From positions 1-40,818 of IMG/VR virus record IMGVR_UViG_3300042902_000079: a stretch of DNA of 40,818 nucleotides; one strand, given 5' to 3'. Numbering within the stretch: the first letter of the stretch is position 1; every line of letters starts with the position of its first letter. The notes under the pieces were generated by a model, which saw nothing but the letters and a program-made list of their open reading frames with translations, did not search any database and had not been told where the DNA came from. This stretch comes from a virus. A program made the position numbers and the translations under genes. Below, piece by piece: positions 21,510-29,544 of the stretch.

Positions 21510-23461
21510 TGTCAACAAGACAAGAGATGCTAATAGAGGCAAATCGCCGAGGGTTACTAAAAGGCGAGCAAAAGGCTGCATTCGACATGGCTGTGCAGCG
21601 CGGCCTTATAGCCATTCCAGAGCAGCAATCAGCGGCCATGACAACCCCAACTGGAGGTGAGGATGGCGGAGTCGGTGAAGGTGGCTTTTTTGATATGGCA
21701 ACTTCCGCCATTGGCGAATCCATTACAGGATCTGAAAGGTCAACTGGAGAGATTCAATCGCTTGATCCAGTTGGTAACGCCCCAGAGCTTAACGCTCTCA
21801 CCATGGAAGCGGCAAAGATGGGATTCGCTCAGCTTTTTGGCTCAGATAAAAGCCAAGAGCAGATATTGCAGAACATGGGCGGAAAGATTGGCTATGACGA
21901 AAAAGGCAATACCATTGTCGAGCTCCCTTCTGGCAGGTATGCATTGAACAAGCCAGGACTATCCCCCCAGGACGTTGCATCTGGAATAGCTCAGACTCTG
22001 GCATTTGCTCCAGCGGCGGGGGCTGGCACTATTGCAAAGGCAGCTACTGGTGCAGCAGCTACGGAGACTGCACTTAAGGGCGCAGTTCAAGCGGCTGGGG
22101 GCGAGGATGTAACCGCCAGTGACGTTGCTATTGCTGGTGCGCTTGGTGGAGCTGGAAAGGCAGCGGAGGGGATTATCGGCGGCGCATATCGAATGGCAAC
22201 GGGAAGGCCAACTGGAGACGCTGCATCAACCGTTAAGTTCGCAGAGGAGCAGGGGGTTCCGCTGCTTACCACTGACGTTTCTCGCCCGTCCACATTTGTT
22301 GGAAAGTCCGCTCAGTCAGCCGCAGAAAAGATCCCAGTCACCGGAACTGGCGCGGTAAGGGCGGAGCAGCAAGAAGCAAGGTCAAGGCTTGTTGATGAGT
22401 TCGCTCAGAGGTTTGGTGAGTATCGTCCGGATGAGGTTGTGGCAAGTCTTCAGCGTCAAACAAATAAAGTTAAGCGAGCGGCTGGAGCGGCAAGACAGAA
22501 CGTAATGAGCCAGATGGATTCTGTAGCTGTTACTCCATCCAATGCGATAAAGGCGATAGATGACGAGATAGCTCGCCTGTCTGCATCTCCATCTGGGGTT
22601 GCCAGGGATACCGCAGACACGCAGACAATCCAGAAATTGCAGGCATACAAGAATGACCTTGAGGCTGAAAGCACATTCCAGAACCTTGAGCAGTTGCGCA
22701 CTAACTTTCGAACTGACGTAAAGGGTGAGCGAATGGTTATGCCTGGAAGGTCTGAGGCTGCCATAAGCAAGATATACAGCGCCATGAGCAAGGACATGGA
22801 CGATGCCGTAACGTCTGCATTACCTCCAGAACAGGCAAGGAAGTGGGCTCAATCAAATGCCGTTTATGCTGCCGAAGCTAACAAGATAAAAAACACCAGG
22901 CTGAAGGGTATTCTTCAAAAAGGAGAGCTTACCCCAGAGGCGGTAAACACGATGCTGTTCAGTAATAAGCCAAGCGAAACGAAGGCTCTTTACTCATCAC
23001 TTGATAAGAGCGGTCGAGACGCCATGAGGGCTGGCCTCATAGGAAAGGCGCTGGAGAAGTCATCAGGGAGCCCTGATCGCTTTCTTGGTGAACTAAACAA
23101 GATGGGCGACAAGATCGGCATCGCGTTTCGCGGTGAGGATAGAAACTTTGCCGAAGGACTGCAAAAGTACCTTGCGGCAACAAGGCAAGCTGCCAATGCC
23201 TCTCTGGTAACGCCAACCGGCCAGCAGCTTATGCAGGTTGCAGTTCCTGCCGGTGTCACCGGTGACGTGATTGGAACGGGCGGGATTGGTACAGCATCCG
23301 CTCTTGGTTATGGCCTTATCGCCAGGGCTTACGAGTCAAAGCCGGTAAGGAATGCAGTGCTAAGACTAAGAGCCATAAAGCCCGGATCTACCGCTTTTGA
23401 AAACCAGCTTTCAAAGGTGCAAACACTACTCACCGCTTACGGCCAGAGCCAGACAGAATAG
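21509..23461 (+). CDS. DNA ejection protein (P22 gp16-like)
   Basis: 650 aa (P22 gp16 is 609). It is the largest ejection protein, needed for DNA transfer into the cell. It starts with a helical bundle (TRQEMLIEANRRGLLKGEQK), followed by Gly/Ala-rich membrane-active-looking helices near residues 155-240 (IAQTLAFAPAAGAGTIAKAA). Long soluble helices make up the rest. Third in the canonical 7-20-16 order and followed by the tailspike, as in P22 apart from the missing immI genes. Confidence 0.85.
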   Translation: MSTRQEMLIEANRRGLLKGEQKAAFDMAVQRGLIAIPEQQSAAMTTPTGGEDGGVGEGGFFDMATSAIGESITGSERSTGEIQSLDPVGNAPELNALTMEAAKMGFAQLFGSDKSQEQILQNMGGKIGYDEKGNTIVELPSGRYALNKPGLSPQDVASGIAQTLAFAPAAGAGTIAKAATGAAATETALKGAVQAAGGEDVTASDVAIAGALGGAGKAAEGIIGGAYRMATGRPTGDAASTVKFAEEQGVPLLTTDVSRPSTFVGKSAQSAAEKIPVTGTGAVRAEQQEARSRLVDEFAQRFGEYRPDEVVASLQRQTNKVKRAAGAARQNVMSQMDSVAVTPSNAIKAIDDEIARLSASPSGVARDTADTQTIQKLQAYKNDLEAESTFQNLEQLRTNFRTDVKGERMVMPGRSEAAISKIYSAMSKDMDDAVTSALPPEQARKWAQSNAVYAAEANKIKNTRLKGILQKGELTPEAVNTMLFSNKPSETKALYSSLDKSGRDAMRAGLIGKALEKSSGSPDRFLGELNKMGDKIGIAFRGEDRNFAEGLQKYLAATRQAANASLVTPTGQQLMQVAVPAGVTGDVIGTGGIGTASALGYGLIARAYESKPVRNAVLRLRAIKPGSTAFENQLSKVQTLLTAYGQSQTE

Positions 23462-23531
23462 CTTCAATATTGGCAAAGTGAGCCATGACGACGACGTAGG
23501 CAATGGCAAAAGTAACAATTGCAGTAATCAT
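23430..23531 (-). CDS. Possible 33-aa antisense membrane peptide
   Basis: Minus-strand frame with GGAGG four bases before ATG and a hydrophobic N-terminal half (ITAIVTFAIAYVVVMAHF). It overlaps the 3' end of the gp16-like gene and fills the 90-bp gap before the tailspike. In P22 this interval holds the immI/superinfection-exclusion genes. The ribosome site is part of a CCTCCGAGG partial palindrome that also serves the tailspike, so chance is quite possible. Confidence 0.35.
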   Translation of the reverse strand: MITAIVTFAIAYVVVMAHFANIEAILSGSGRKR

Positions 23532-23551
23532 AAATCCTCCGAGGAATAAAA

Positions 23552-25723
23552 ATGGCAGATATCTTAGTAACCAGTCCTTACCGCCCATTCACTCTGCCAA
23601 GCCAATTTAAGGCGGTGTTCAATGGGTTTATTTACTGTGGCACGGTTGACGCGGTAGATCCATCAAATTCACAGGTTCAGGTATACAAAGTTAACGAGGA
23701 TGGTTCGCGAATCCCAGTGGCTCAGCCGCTGCGCACCAATGCTGGTGGCTTCCTTGTTTACAACGGCCAGCCTGCTAAGTTCGTCACCGACTCAAATCAC
23801 AGCCTGCTTGTTCGTGACTCGCTAGGGGTGCAGGTTTGGTACGCTCCTGACGTAAGGGTCGCAGACCCTGAAAACCTTGCAACAGATCTCACATCCAATG
23901 GTGGGGCAGCAATAATTGGCTCAGAGGCTGGGCTTACCGTGCAGCAACAGATCGGCGACAAGATAATTGTCAGGCCGGTAGGCAACCCGGCCGGAGACAA
24001 AGCTGCGCTACTAGCCGCCGCCGCTTCCGCCGCTGCTACTGGCATGGCCGTCCACACCCTCAAGGGTGACGTGTTCACGATTGACAACTCTGCCGGTACT
24101 GGCATCACCTTCACGCAGGACGATTTCCAGCTGACCGGTCTCGGCAAGATAAAGTCCACTCATGACACTAACACTCTTGTTCATACCACTGGTGCGCGAG
24201 CAAAGGTGCATAAAGGCATAAAACTAGAGGGTCCTGGTACGCACCGGCCAGACTTGGGAGGGACAGGCAACCCTCCTGCGCTATTGAAAATGACTGGTGA
24301 AGATTCAGATTCCACGGGGTGCTGGTTTATCGAGCCGTATTGCGCTGGGGTATTCTTCACTGGGATGTCTGGCGGCCTAATAAAAAAGAACACAATCACC
24401 TGTAGTTACTCTGGCCCTATATCTCTGCCGTTCATTTTCGGGATATCCACATACGCATGTGACACAGTTAATATTCTGCTAAACGTGATTGACGGCTGTA
24501 TCCAAGGCATCAGTGGCGGCGGCGACGGTTCAGGGTCCATCGTGGTAGTTGGAAAAGACGGAGCGTCTTCGTCAAAGCTGCGAAATATCACTGTCAACAT
24601 GAACACCTGTGTTAACCAGCTTGACCATTCGATCTATTTCAGCAACGATACTCAAGATATAAGCATCCTTAATAACAAGGGCTTGAAGAGTGTAAATGAC
24701 CTTATCAAGATCGAGGGTGGCCCTAATACTGTGGATGGAAATACAGGGATTGGCGGCAGTGCAGTAACCGGAAGGAACATCCACGGTACGATCATCAACA
24801 ACAACATCATAACCACCACCACAAGCTCACCAAGCGCTTACGGCATAATTTGCTATGAGCAGCAGTTTAAGCGCGAGTTTGCTAACGTATCCATAACAAA
24901 TAACCAGCTTACGCATGTTGATGGCGCAGAATCAAAGGGCGCGATCTATGTCATAGGCGATTATTGGGATGGGTACCAAAGCTTGATTTCAGCGCTGACA
25001 ATAGACAACAATAAGTGCAAAGGCTATGGGGCCACCAGTGAGGGTTTCGGCATACGAGTGCGTCAAAACTTGGTTCCAGGTACACCGCTAACCGGCAGCC
25101 TTGGCACTACTGTTGACGTCACGAATAACCAGATAACATTCCCACCGCATACAGTCCCAAGTTACGGCATAGAGCTTGGTTATGGTTTATATGGCGGAAA
25201 AGTACAAGGGAACGAAATAAATGGATTCAGAACTCAGGGCGTCAGGTCTCTAGGTGTTCGCGGGTTTAATATGTCTGGGAACGTATTAAAGCCGCCAGTT
25301 GGCGTTTCAGTAACTGGTTTTTATGAGCGACCGCATGATACCAACGTTCACATAAACTCAACAGAGAACAAGTACGCAGATAACACCTATTTAGGGACTT
25401 TCTCTAGAGAGGTCGTACATGCAGACCAGACCACCTACAACGCTGACAGGAAGGTAATAAGAAGAACATCAGGGCTTTCATCTGATAGCATAGACCCTAC
25501 ACAATGGCCGAAAATGGTCGTCTACAATAACCACTCAGCCGGAGCGGTTATAACACTGCTTTCACTTGCCAGCTCGCCTTGGCCTATAGCTATTGACGTT
25601 GAGATAGTGAACGCAGGGCTCGCAAACTCGCTCACAGTGAACCCAGGCGGCTACGTAGTTACAGCCGGAACATCGCTCAAGTTGGTATCTACCGGTTCAA
25701 ATACCTGGATAAAAGCGAATTAA
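23552..25723 (+). CDS. Tailspike with P22-type head-binding domain
   Basis: 723 aa. Residues 1-115 match the P22 tailspike head-binding domain (SPYRPFTLPSQFKAVFNGFI, then QVYKVNEDGSRIPVAQPL and GGFLVYNGQ). A long right-handed parallel beta-helix follows, about 165-610, with regular Asn-rich turns (NTITCSYSG, NNNIITT, ITNNQLTH, VTNNQIT). It ends with a beta C-terminal domain (about 655-723, VVYNNHSAGAVITL ... GSNTWIKAN). The C-terminal part is unlike P22, so receptor specificity, probably an O-antigen or capsule, is different. Start has GAGGA upstream. Confidence 0.93.
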   Translation: MADILVTSPYRPFTLPSQFKAVFNGFIYCGTVDAVDPSNSQVQVYKVNEDGSRIPVAQPLRTNAGGFLVYNGQPAKFVTDSNHSLLVRDSLGVQVWYAPDVRVADPENLATDLTSNGGAAIIGSEAGLTVQQQIGDKIIVRPVGNPAGDKAALLAAAASAAATGMAVHTLKGDVFTIDNSAGTGITFTQDDFQLTGLGKIKSTHDTNTLVHTTGARAKVHKGIKLEGPGTHRPDLGGTGNPPALLKMTGEDSDSTGCWFIEPYCAGVFFTGMSGGLIKKNTITCSYSGPISLPFIFGISTYACDTVNILLNVIDGCIQGISGGGDGSGSIVVVGKDGASSSKLRNITVNMNTCVNQLDHSIYFSNDTQDISILNNKGLKSVNDLIKIEGGPNTVDGNTGIGGSAVTGRNIHGTIINNNIITTTTSSPSAYGIICYEQQFKREFANVSITNNQLTHVDGAESKGAIYVIGDYWDGYQSLISALTIDNNKCKGYGATSEGFGIRVRQNLVPGTPLTGSLGTTVDVTNNQITFPPHTVPSYGIELGYGLYGGKVQGNEINGFRTQGVRSLGVRGFNMSGNVLKPPVGVSVTGFYERPHDTNVHINSTENKYADNTYLGTFSREVVHADQTTYNADRKVIRRTSGLSSDSIDPTQWPKMVVYNNHSAGAVITLLSLASSPWPIAIDVEIVNAGLANSLTVNPGGYVVTAGTSLKLVSTGSNTWIKAN

Positions 25724-25726
25724 CAA

Positions 25727-25754
25727 AAAGCCCCTCAGTGAGGGGCTTTCCTTT
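25727..25754. terminator. Bidirectional terminator between tailspike and lysis genes
   Basis: AAAGCCCCTC (25727-25736), loop AGT, GAGGGGCTTT (25740-25749), then CCTTT on + and TTTTTG on -. Convergent genes meet here. Confidence 0.88.
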
Positions 25755-25980
25755 ACTGCTTGCTGCCTTTCCATCCGCATAGCCTCCTACCAACAAGATT
25801 GTGATTCAGGATGAGCCTTGCTGTCTGGTCGGTCAGGGCGTCATCTCGGCCCATTAGTATCGGCCCGCTGACTGCGCAAAATGATGGCTCCGCAACCAGC
25901 TCATTCCTCGCGCATCCACTCATCGCGAAGCTGCTTATCAGCAGCGCCAATAGGCTTACTGTCCACTTCTGTCCGCACAT
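25753..25980 (-). CDS. Outer-membrane spanin lipoprotein (Rz1-like)
   Basis: 75 aa from ATG 25980, the start that gives a proper lipoprotein signal with lipobox AMSGC and Cys23. It overlaps the inner spanin gene by 80 bp in another frame, the hallmark of Rz/Rz1 pairs. Mature o-spanins span the periplasm and fuse membranes with the i-spanin in the last lysis step. It is longer than lambda Rz1 and not Pro-rich. Confidence 0.85.
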   Translation of the reverse strand: MCGQKWTVSLLALLISSFAMSGCARNELVAEPSFCAVSGPILMGRDDALTDQTARLILNHNLVGRRLCGWKGSKQ

Positions 25981-26143
25981 TGCGTATTTCCCTAGATGCT
26001 TTTGCCGCATCCTCTGCAACTGATTCCTGCTGCTCCTGACGGGCCGCCTCTGCACCATCGCGACGCCCCTTGATCAGCGCGACAAGAACAGCGCCAACCC
26101 CAATTAGCAGCCACAGCGCCCATGCTTTAAGTTGCTCTATCAT
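25901..26143 (-). CDS. Inner-membrane spanin (Rz-like)
   Basis: 80 aa from ATG 26143 (ATGA overlap with the endolysin). One N-terminal membrane helix, about residues 6-25 (LKAWALWLLIGVGAVLVALI), then a charged periplasmic helix (GAEAARQEQQESVAEDAAK). This is the Rz layout, although shorter than lambda Rz (153 aa). The o-spanin gene starts within it. Confidence 0.82.
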   Translation of the reverse strand: MIEQLKAWALWLLIGVGAVLVALIKGRRDGAEAARQEQQESVAEDAAKASREIRNVRTEVDSKPIGAADKQLRDEWMREE

Positions 26144-26841
26144 ACAGCACCAGCCTGAGCCTTTCGGTACTGCTGCCAAGCCAGAAATACCGCTGCGCCA
26201 ACAGCGAAAGCACCTAGCGCCAGCTGAAGAACGTTCCCGCTGGTCAGATCCACTTTTGCGTTATCGACGGCTGCCATTACTGATGGCAAAACCTGCGCTA
26301 TTTGGTCTATGCCAATCCCGCCAACAGCGGCAGCCGGAAGAGCCGCAACCGCTTTCGTTTCCGCGTTCGCCTTCTTTACCACACCAGCGCGGCGCAACCC
26401 CTCTTCAATCTGAGCATTGGTGTACCAGCTGTTCTCTGTCTTCAGTGGCCCTCGCCCGCTCTCATGCCGGATGATCCCCTCGACTATAGGGCGCAAGTGC
26501 TCGAAGTTGTGAACATCGATCACCTCATCATCTGGCCCAACACCACCAAGCAGCGCAGCAACACTGTTAGCATAGGCGCCGGTGTCGTTCTCGAATGATG
26601 GCGCCCAGCGCTCGATGATCTCCTTGATTGAATCAATACGGCTTCCGTCCTTTGCCTTGCGCTTGTCCTGGTAGGTGATCAGCACACAGGCCAGAGCCCG
26701 AATGCCAAACACTGGATCATTGAACTGGGCGAACCGGTTGTCTGTACGCTCACTCTCTGGGCGCAAACCTTGCCACTGGCTGCCCCATTCGATATTCCCT
26801 GGGTTGTTGTTTCGGATACCACGTGGAGCTTTGCTGCCCAT
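26140..26841 (-). CDS. Endolysin-type protein with C-terminal membrane anchor
   Basis: 233 aa with AGAGG upstream. The N-terminal domain (GIRNNNPGNIEWGSQWQGL, RFAQFNDPVFGIRALACVL, IDSIKEIIERWAPSFEND) belongs to a family of phage peptidoglycan-active or virion proteins called structural protein P5-like. A hydrophobic helix near the C-terminus (about 203-222, LQLALGAFAVGAAVFLA) is followed by a basic tail, so it may be membrane-tethered or a signal-arrest form placed at the end. Coupling to the spanins makes the lysin role likely; the exact bond cut is unknown. Confidence 0.75.
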   Translation of the reverse strand: MGSKAPRGIRNNNPGNIEWGSQWQGLRPESERTDNRFAQFNDPVFGIRALACVLITYQDKRKAKDGSRIDSIKEIIERWAPSFENDTGAYANSVAALLGGVGPDDEVIDVHNFEHLRPIVEGIIRHESGRGPLKTENSWYTNAQIEEGLRRAGVVKKANAETKAVAALPAAAVGGIGIDQIAQVLPSVMAAVDNAKVDLTSGNVLQLALGAFAVGAAVFLAWQQYRKAQAGAV

Positions 26842-26915
26842 TTGAACACCTCTCTATTAAATCCGGCAAAAACGCCATATAATGTCAATGCATTTTAACA
26901 CAAAGAGGAAATGAA
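26842..26915. promoter_or_regulatory. Divergent promoter region between lysin and holin units
   Basis: Plus strand: perfect -10 TATAAT (26878-26883) without a good -35. Minus strand: TTGACA lies at 26890-26885 region (revcomp TGTCAA at 26884-26889), without a clear -10 at normal spacing. The interval is A+T-rich and separates the minus lysin-spanin unit from the plus holin unit. Confidence 0.45.
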
Positions 26916-26975
26916 ATGGCTAAGATGAAAAAAGGTCGGGCGGCAGGCAATGGCTCTCAGCGCCCCAAGAAATAA
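26916..26975 (+). CDS. 19-aa basic micropeptide
   Basis: ATG with GAGG seven bases upstream and 33 bp after a perfect TATAAT. The product is Lys/Arg/Gly-rich (MAKMKKGRAAG...) and not hydrophobic. It is either the first gene of the holin unit or a leader peptide. Not recognised. Confidence 0.45.
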   Translation: MAKMKKGRAAGNGSQRPKK

Positions 26976-27019
26976 AGATCTAGCACGGGAGCAATCCCTG
27001 CGGTCTATCAGGAAACGAT

Positions 27020-27481
27020 ATGAGCCTAAATGACATCCTCTTTGTTTGCGTGTGTGGTGCGGCAATCTACGCTCGCTCCATTAGCGCAATCGTGTTCTGT
27101 TCCTTGTATGCGATCCACTCGTTTTACAGTCCGGACATGGAGCAGTGGCAGAGGTATGTTGTTTTGATTCTTATCGATTCGGCGGTGGCCTTCTTGGTCA
27201 CCGCTATCAATCGCCCATCTCGGGCATCAATCATTACCGGCGTGTTTTCTGGATTGTTCTTGGTCATCAACGTGGCTGGATTCATCGCCTGGTATTCCTA
27301 TCTCCCGCCTGCGCCATATGATGCGATCTGCTCTATAGCCTACATCGCCATGATGGCGGCGCTCATCAATGAGGGTTTGAATGGACGCCGACTGGCTCTA
27401 CGCGATATGGCTGATACTCCTTCTGCTCCTGCTGTGCGCTCGGGTGTGGTTCTGCATCAGAAAAATGGTGGTAAGGTATGA
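27020..27481 (+). CDS. Polytopic membrane protein of the lysis region
   Basis: 153 aa with AGGAAA upstream. Four hydrophobic segments, about residues 4-33, 45-62, 70-92 and 98-118 (ILFVCVCGAAIYA, VVLILIDSAVAFLV, VFSGLFLVINVAGFIA, AICSIAYIAMMAAL), then a polar tail. Its position before a holin-like gene and its ATGA overlap suggest a lysis accessory such as an antiholin or second holin. Its last third overlaps another membrane frame at 27381. Confidence 0.7.
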   Translation: MSLNDILFVCVCGAAIYARSISAIVFCSLYAIHSFYSPDMEQWQRYVVLILIDSAVAFLVTAINRPSRASIITGVFSGLFLVINVAGFIAWYSYLPPAPYDAICSIAYIAMMAALINEGLNGRRLALRDMADTPSAPAVRSGVVLHQKNGGKV

Positions 27482-27527
27482 GCATAACAAGCAAGCTGTT
27501 AGTGTCGATACAGGCGACCCTGAGTGA
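27381..27527 (+). CDS. Out-of-frame overlapping membrane ORF, 48 aa
   Basis: ATG 27381 has GAGGG six bases upstream. The frame runs across the end of the 153-aa gene and the beginning of the holin gene. Residues 5-26 form a Leu-rich membrane helix (WLYAIWLILLLLLLCARVWF), followed by a charged tail (RKMVVRYEHNK). A good ribosome site plus a sharp hydrophobic-then-charged pattern makes this a credible overlapping gene, comparable in style to nested lysis genes. Chance cannot be ruled out. Confidence 0.55.
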   Translation: MDADWLYAIWLILLLLLLCARVWFCIRKMVVRYEHNKQAVSVDTGDPE

Positions 27528-27720
27528 CGCCAGAACGGCAGCCACGATAGGCGCCGGAACTGCTGGGTTTAGCTTTGCTCAGATAATGGGGTGGCTACAA
27601 TCGAACGTTGGCTTCATTGGCGCCATACTTGGCATAATCCTAACTGCGGTAACCATTTGGGTTCAGCTCAAAAAGGGCGTGCTTGAGATTGAATTGCTAA
27701 AGCGAAAGCTGGAAGAATAA
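27478..27720 (+). CDS. Holin-like protein
   Basis: 80 aa in an ATGA overlap. Two hydrophobic stretches, about residues 21-39 (AATIGAGTAGFSFAQIMGW) and 43-65 (VGFIGAILGIILTAVTIWV), then a highly charged tail (KKGVLEIELLKRKLEE): the class II holin design. It would release or activate the endolysin encoded on the opposite strand. A terminator follows. Confidence 0.8.
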   Translation: MSITSKLLVSIQATLSDARTAATIGAGTAGFSFAQIMGWLQSNVGFIGAILGIILTAVTIWVQLKKGVLEIELLKRKLEE

Positions 27721-27744
27721 ACCCGCCGAGGCGGGTTATTTTTT
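27720..27744. terminator. Terminator after the holin, probably bidirectional
   Basis: AACCCGCC-GA-GGCGGGTT followed by ATTTTTT. It overlaps the stop codon of the convergent DUF551 gene. Confidence 0.85.
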
Positions 27745-27918
27745 AGTTAGTTCTGGAAGCGGAATCCAGTGAGTTGGAGGTATTGCGTTGTGAGGCCACC
27801 TAACAACCTCGCCAACACAATTCACCCACCCACAATATGGGTCTGTTGTGTATTTCCTGCCATTGCCAATATCGACATTGAACGCCTTAAACACAACAAT
27901 CTGCTTTTCATCCGGCAT
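27736..27918 (-). CDS. Short DUF551 protein
   Basis: 60 aa ending in HWIPLPELTKK, with WVNCVGEVVRWPHNAIPPTH before it, the DUF551 signature. The start at 27918 has AGG directly against it, a poor site, and an in-frame stop lies just upstream, so initiation is uncertain. It is the last gene of the leftward operon. A second DUF551 gene is at 40442. Function unknown in all phages. Confidence 0.72.
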   Translation of the reverse strand: MPDEKQIVVFKAFNVDIGNGRKYTTDPYCGWVNCVGEVVRWPHNAIPPTHWIPLPELTKK

Positions 27919-27940
27919 CCTATCATCAACACTAATCTAC

Positions 27941-28174
27941 TCACTCATATCTCACCCCGTTCTTAACTGGAATAAACTCGCAATAGCTCCCACTGCGCCA
28001 CTCGACGGTGTAGCACTCTGGCACGTATGGATTTGGCAGCGCATGGCGCACGCCAACCTCATGATGGATTGGTCTCTCGTAAATCACTGAAGCCAGCATC
28101 AGGACGATTGCCGCACATGCGCCAACCAGCCACCATGGTGACCAGTTTGGCAGAGGGGCGTGGTAGTGGTGCAT
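27941..28174 (-). CDS. Small single-span membrane protein
   Basis: 77 aa with an ideal AGGAGG, starting in a TAATG overlap. One membrane helix, about residues 13-32 (WWLVGACAAIVLMLASVIY), then a polar domain with two Cys (PECYTVEW, SYCEF). The N-terminus is His/Pro-rich. Unrecognised. Topology prediction would place the Cys-containing part outside the cytoplasm if the basic end (HHEVGVRH) stays in, but this is unclear. Confidence 0.72.
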   Translation of the reverse strand: MHHYHAPLPNWSPWWLVGACAAIVLMLASVIYERPIHHEVGVRHALPNPYVPECYTVEWRSGSYCEFIPVKNGVRYE

Positions 28175-28545
28175 TACTTACCTCCTGAAATACGCTCGAA
28201 ATGAGCTGGCAGTGGCTGGCACCTGGTGGTGGTGTACGGGTCCATGCCGTGCTTTCTGGCCAGTGACAGCGGACTCAGAGGTTTCGCGTCAAAGCCAAAC
28301 ATGGTGTTATTGAATCCCCACGCATCAGCTTTAAAAGGCCGTCCTTGGGTGTCCACCCTAATCACACAACTGAACCGCTTGCTTGCTGGCCAGATGATGG
28401 CGTTGCCAGTCTCATCATCTAGCATCACCTTTCCATTCGATTTGAAAACAGCGGTATTGATCGGCTCTATGGTGTCAGCGTCCAATACTCGCAGCAGCCA
28501 TTGCGGCACGCTCTGGCCTTTCTTGAAATGGAAATAGTGTTTCAT
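28174..28545 (-). CDS. Hypothetical 123-aa protein
   Basis: Starts and ends in one-base TAATG overlaps, so translation is coupled to both neighbours. Soluble, mixed composition; visible blocks include HFKKGQSVPQWLLRVLDADT and RFSCVIRVDTQGRPF. No family recognised. Confidence 0.7.
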   Translation of the reverse strand: MKHYFHFKKGQSVPQWLLRVLDADTIEPINTAVFKSNGKVMLDDETGNAIIWPASKRFSCVIRVDTQGRPFKADAWGFNNTMFGFDAKPLSPLSLARKHGMDPYTTTRCQPLPAHFERISGGK

Positions 28546-29363
28546 TACTTGGTCTCCAGTTTAAATCCAGCCGCAAGGATTGTATCAGCAACCTCTCCAT
28601 CGCTACGCAGCGTGTTGCGCAAAGTCTTAATCAATCGAATTAGCTTATCGCGCTCGGTACGGATGGGGCGGAAGCGGCTTGCAGCTGATGCTGATGCGTA
28701 AAACACGCCATTATCATTCAGCTCACATACCATCCTGCCACCACTATCCTTTCCAACTGTGACGGCCTTTTGCCACCTTCCGTCAATTCGCTTCATTTCA
28801 CACTCAACGCCAACAGGCGGCAACTCCCCGCGCTCGAACCATCCGTTATCCTGCTTCATTTCCTGCTCCTGATTGTCTTCAATGCTGGTGAATGGATTGA
28901 ACTCTTGCGCCAGCCTGTTGGCATCTTCGTTTGATGGCTTGAACTTTTCCGGCCGCCTATCGAGAGTGTCGCGCCAGTCGCCTAGGACTTCTCCACGCAC
29001 ATTTGATGACCACGCCTGAAAACCATCGAAGCGCCAACCGTCATTGTGAGCTTGTGATGGGTTGAAAGGCTGGTCAGCAAAGAACGTCCAGACCCCGTGA
29101 GGCTCTTGTGCCATGTGGGCGGCTTGCGCCGGCGCATCCTTCCAGCTCGGCTTATTCTGCAACTCGGCGTGGCGGGCGAGCCATTGCTGACGGCACACAA
29201 TAAGTGGCTGCGAGGTAGTGCCTGCGTTAACCACAACGTGGCTCTCGCAGAACATGGCCCCATGCTCAAACAAATCATCCCCCTCCATCACCACGTTTGG
29301 CGTTTTATCAGGCCACTTGTGAACATTCCGCGCCAGCCAGTCCAGATCTGTTTCGTTACTCAT
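28545..29363 (-). CDS. Modular left-arm protein
   Basis: 272 aa from ATG 29363 with AGGAG upstream. The N-terminal module (TDLDWLARNVHKWPD ... VCRQQWLARHAEL) is a conserved phage domain of unknown role. A middle stretch has HNDGWRFDGFQAW. The C-terminal module begins GWFERGELPPVGVECE and ends with FRPIRTERDKLIR, a domain found singly or in tandem in enterobacterial phage early proteins. The mosaic build is like the 284-aa protein at 9992. Confidence 0.75.
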   Translation of the reverse strand: MSNETDLDWLARNVHKWPDKTPNVVMEGDDLFEHGAMFCESHVVVNAGTTSQPLIVCRQQWLARHAELQNKPSWKDAPAQAAHMAQEPHGVWTFFADQPFNPSQAHNDGWRFDGFQAWSSNVRGEVLGDWRDTLDRRPEKFKPSNEDANRLAQEFNPFTSIEDNQEQEMKQDNGWFERGELPPVGVECEMKRIDGRWQKAVTVGKDSGGRMVCELNDNGVFYASASAASRFRPIRTERDKLIRLIKTLRNTLRSDGEVADTILAAGFKLETK

Positions 29364-29544
29364 TGCCTTCTCCTGCTTCTTTAACTTCAATAATCCCAGC
29401 CTTTGGCGGGCTTGCTTCGCGCCACAACTGGCAGTTTTCGTCTAGGTAGGCTATTGCCTGTTGCTCTGATTTACCGCAGTTAACCTTCACGTAGTCGATG
29501 AGGCTTTGCCGGTAAATCTCCTGTTCGATACCCTACTGAATCAC
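29356..29544 (-). pseudogene. 63-codon gene interrupted by an early amber codon
   Basis: GTG 29544 overlaps the TGA of the gene before it (GTGA). Codon 4 is TAG (29535-29533); the frame then stays open to 29356 and ends in an ATGAGTAA overlap with the next gene. The downstream part has natural composition (IYRQSLIDYVKVNCGKSEQ, AIAYLDENCQLWREA). AGGAG lies directly before the ATT codon of IYRQ, so a rare ATT start or the internal GTG at YVKV are alternatives to a broken gene. Confidence 0.5.
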
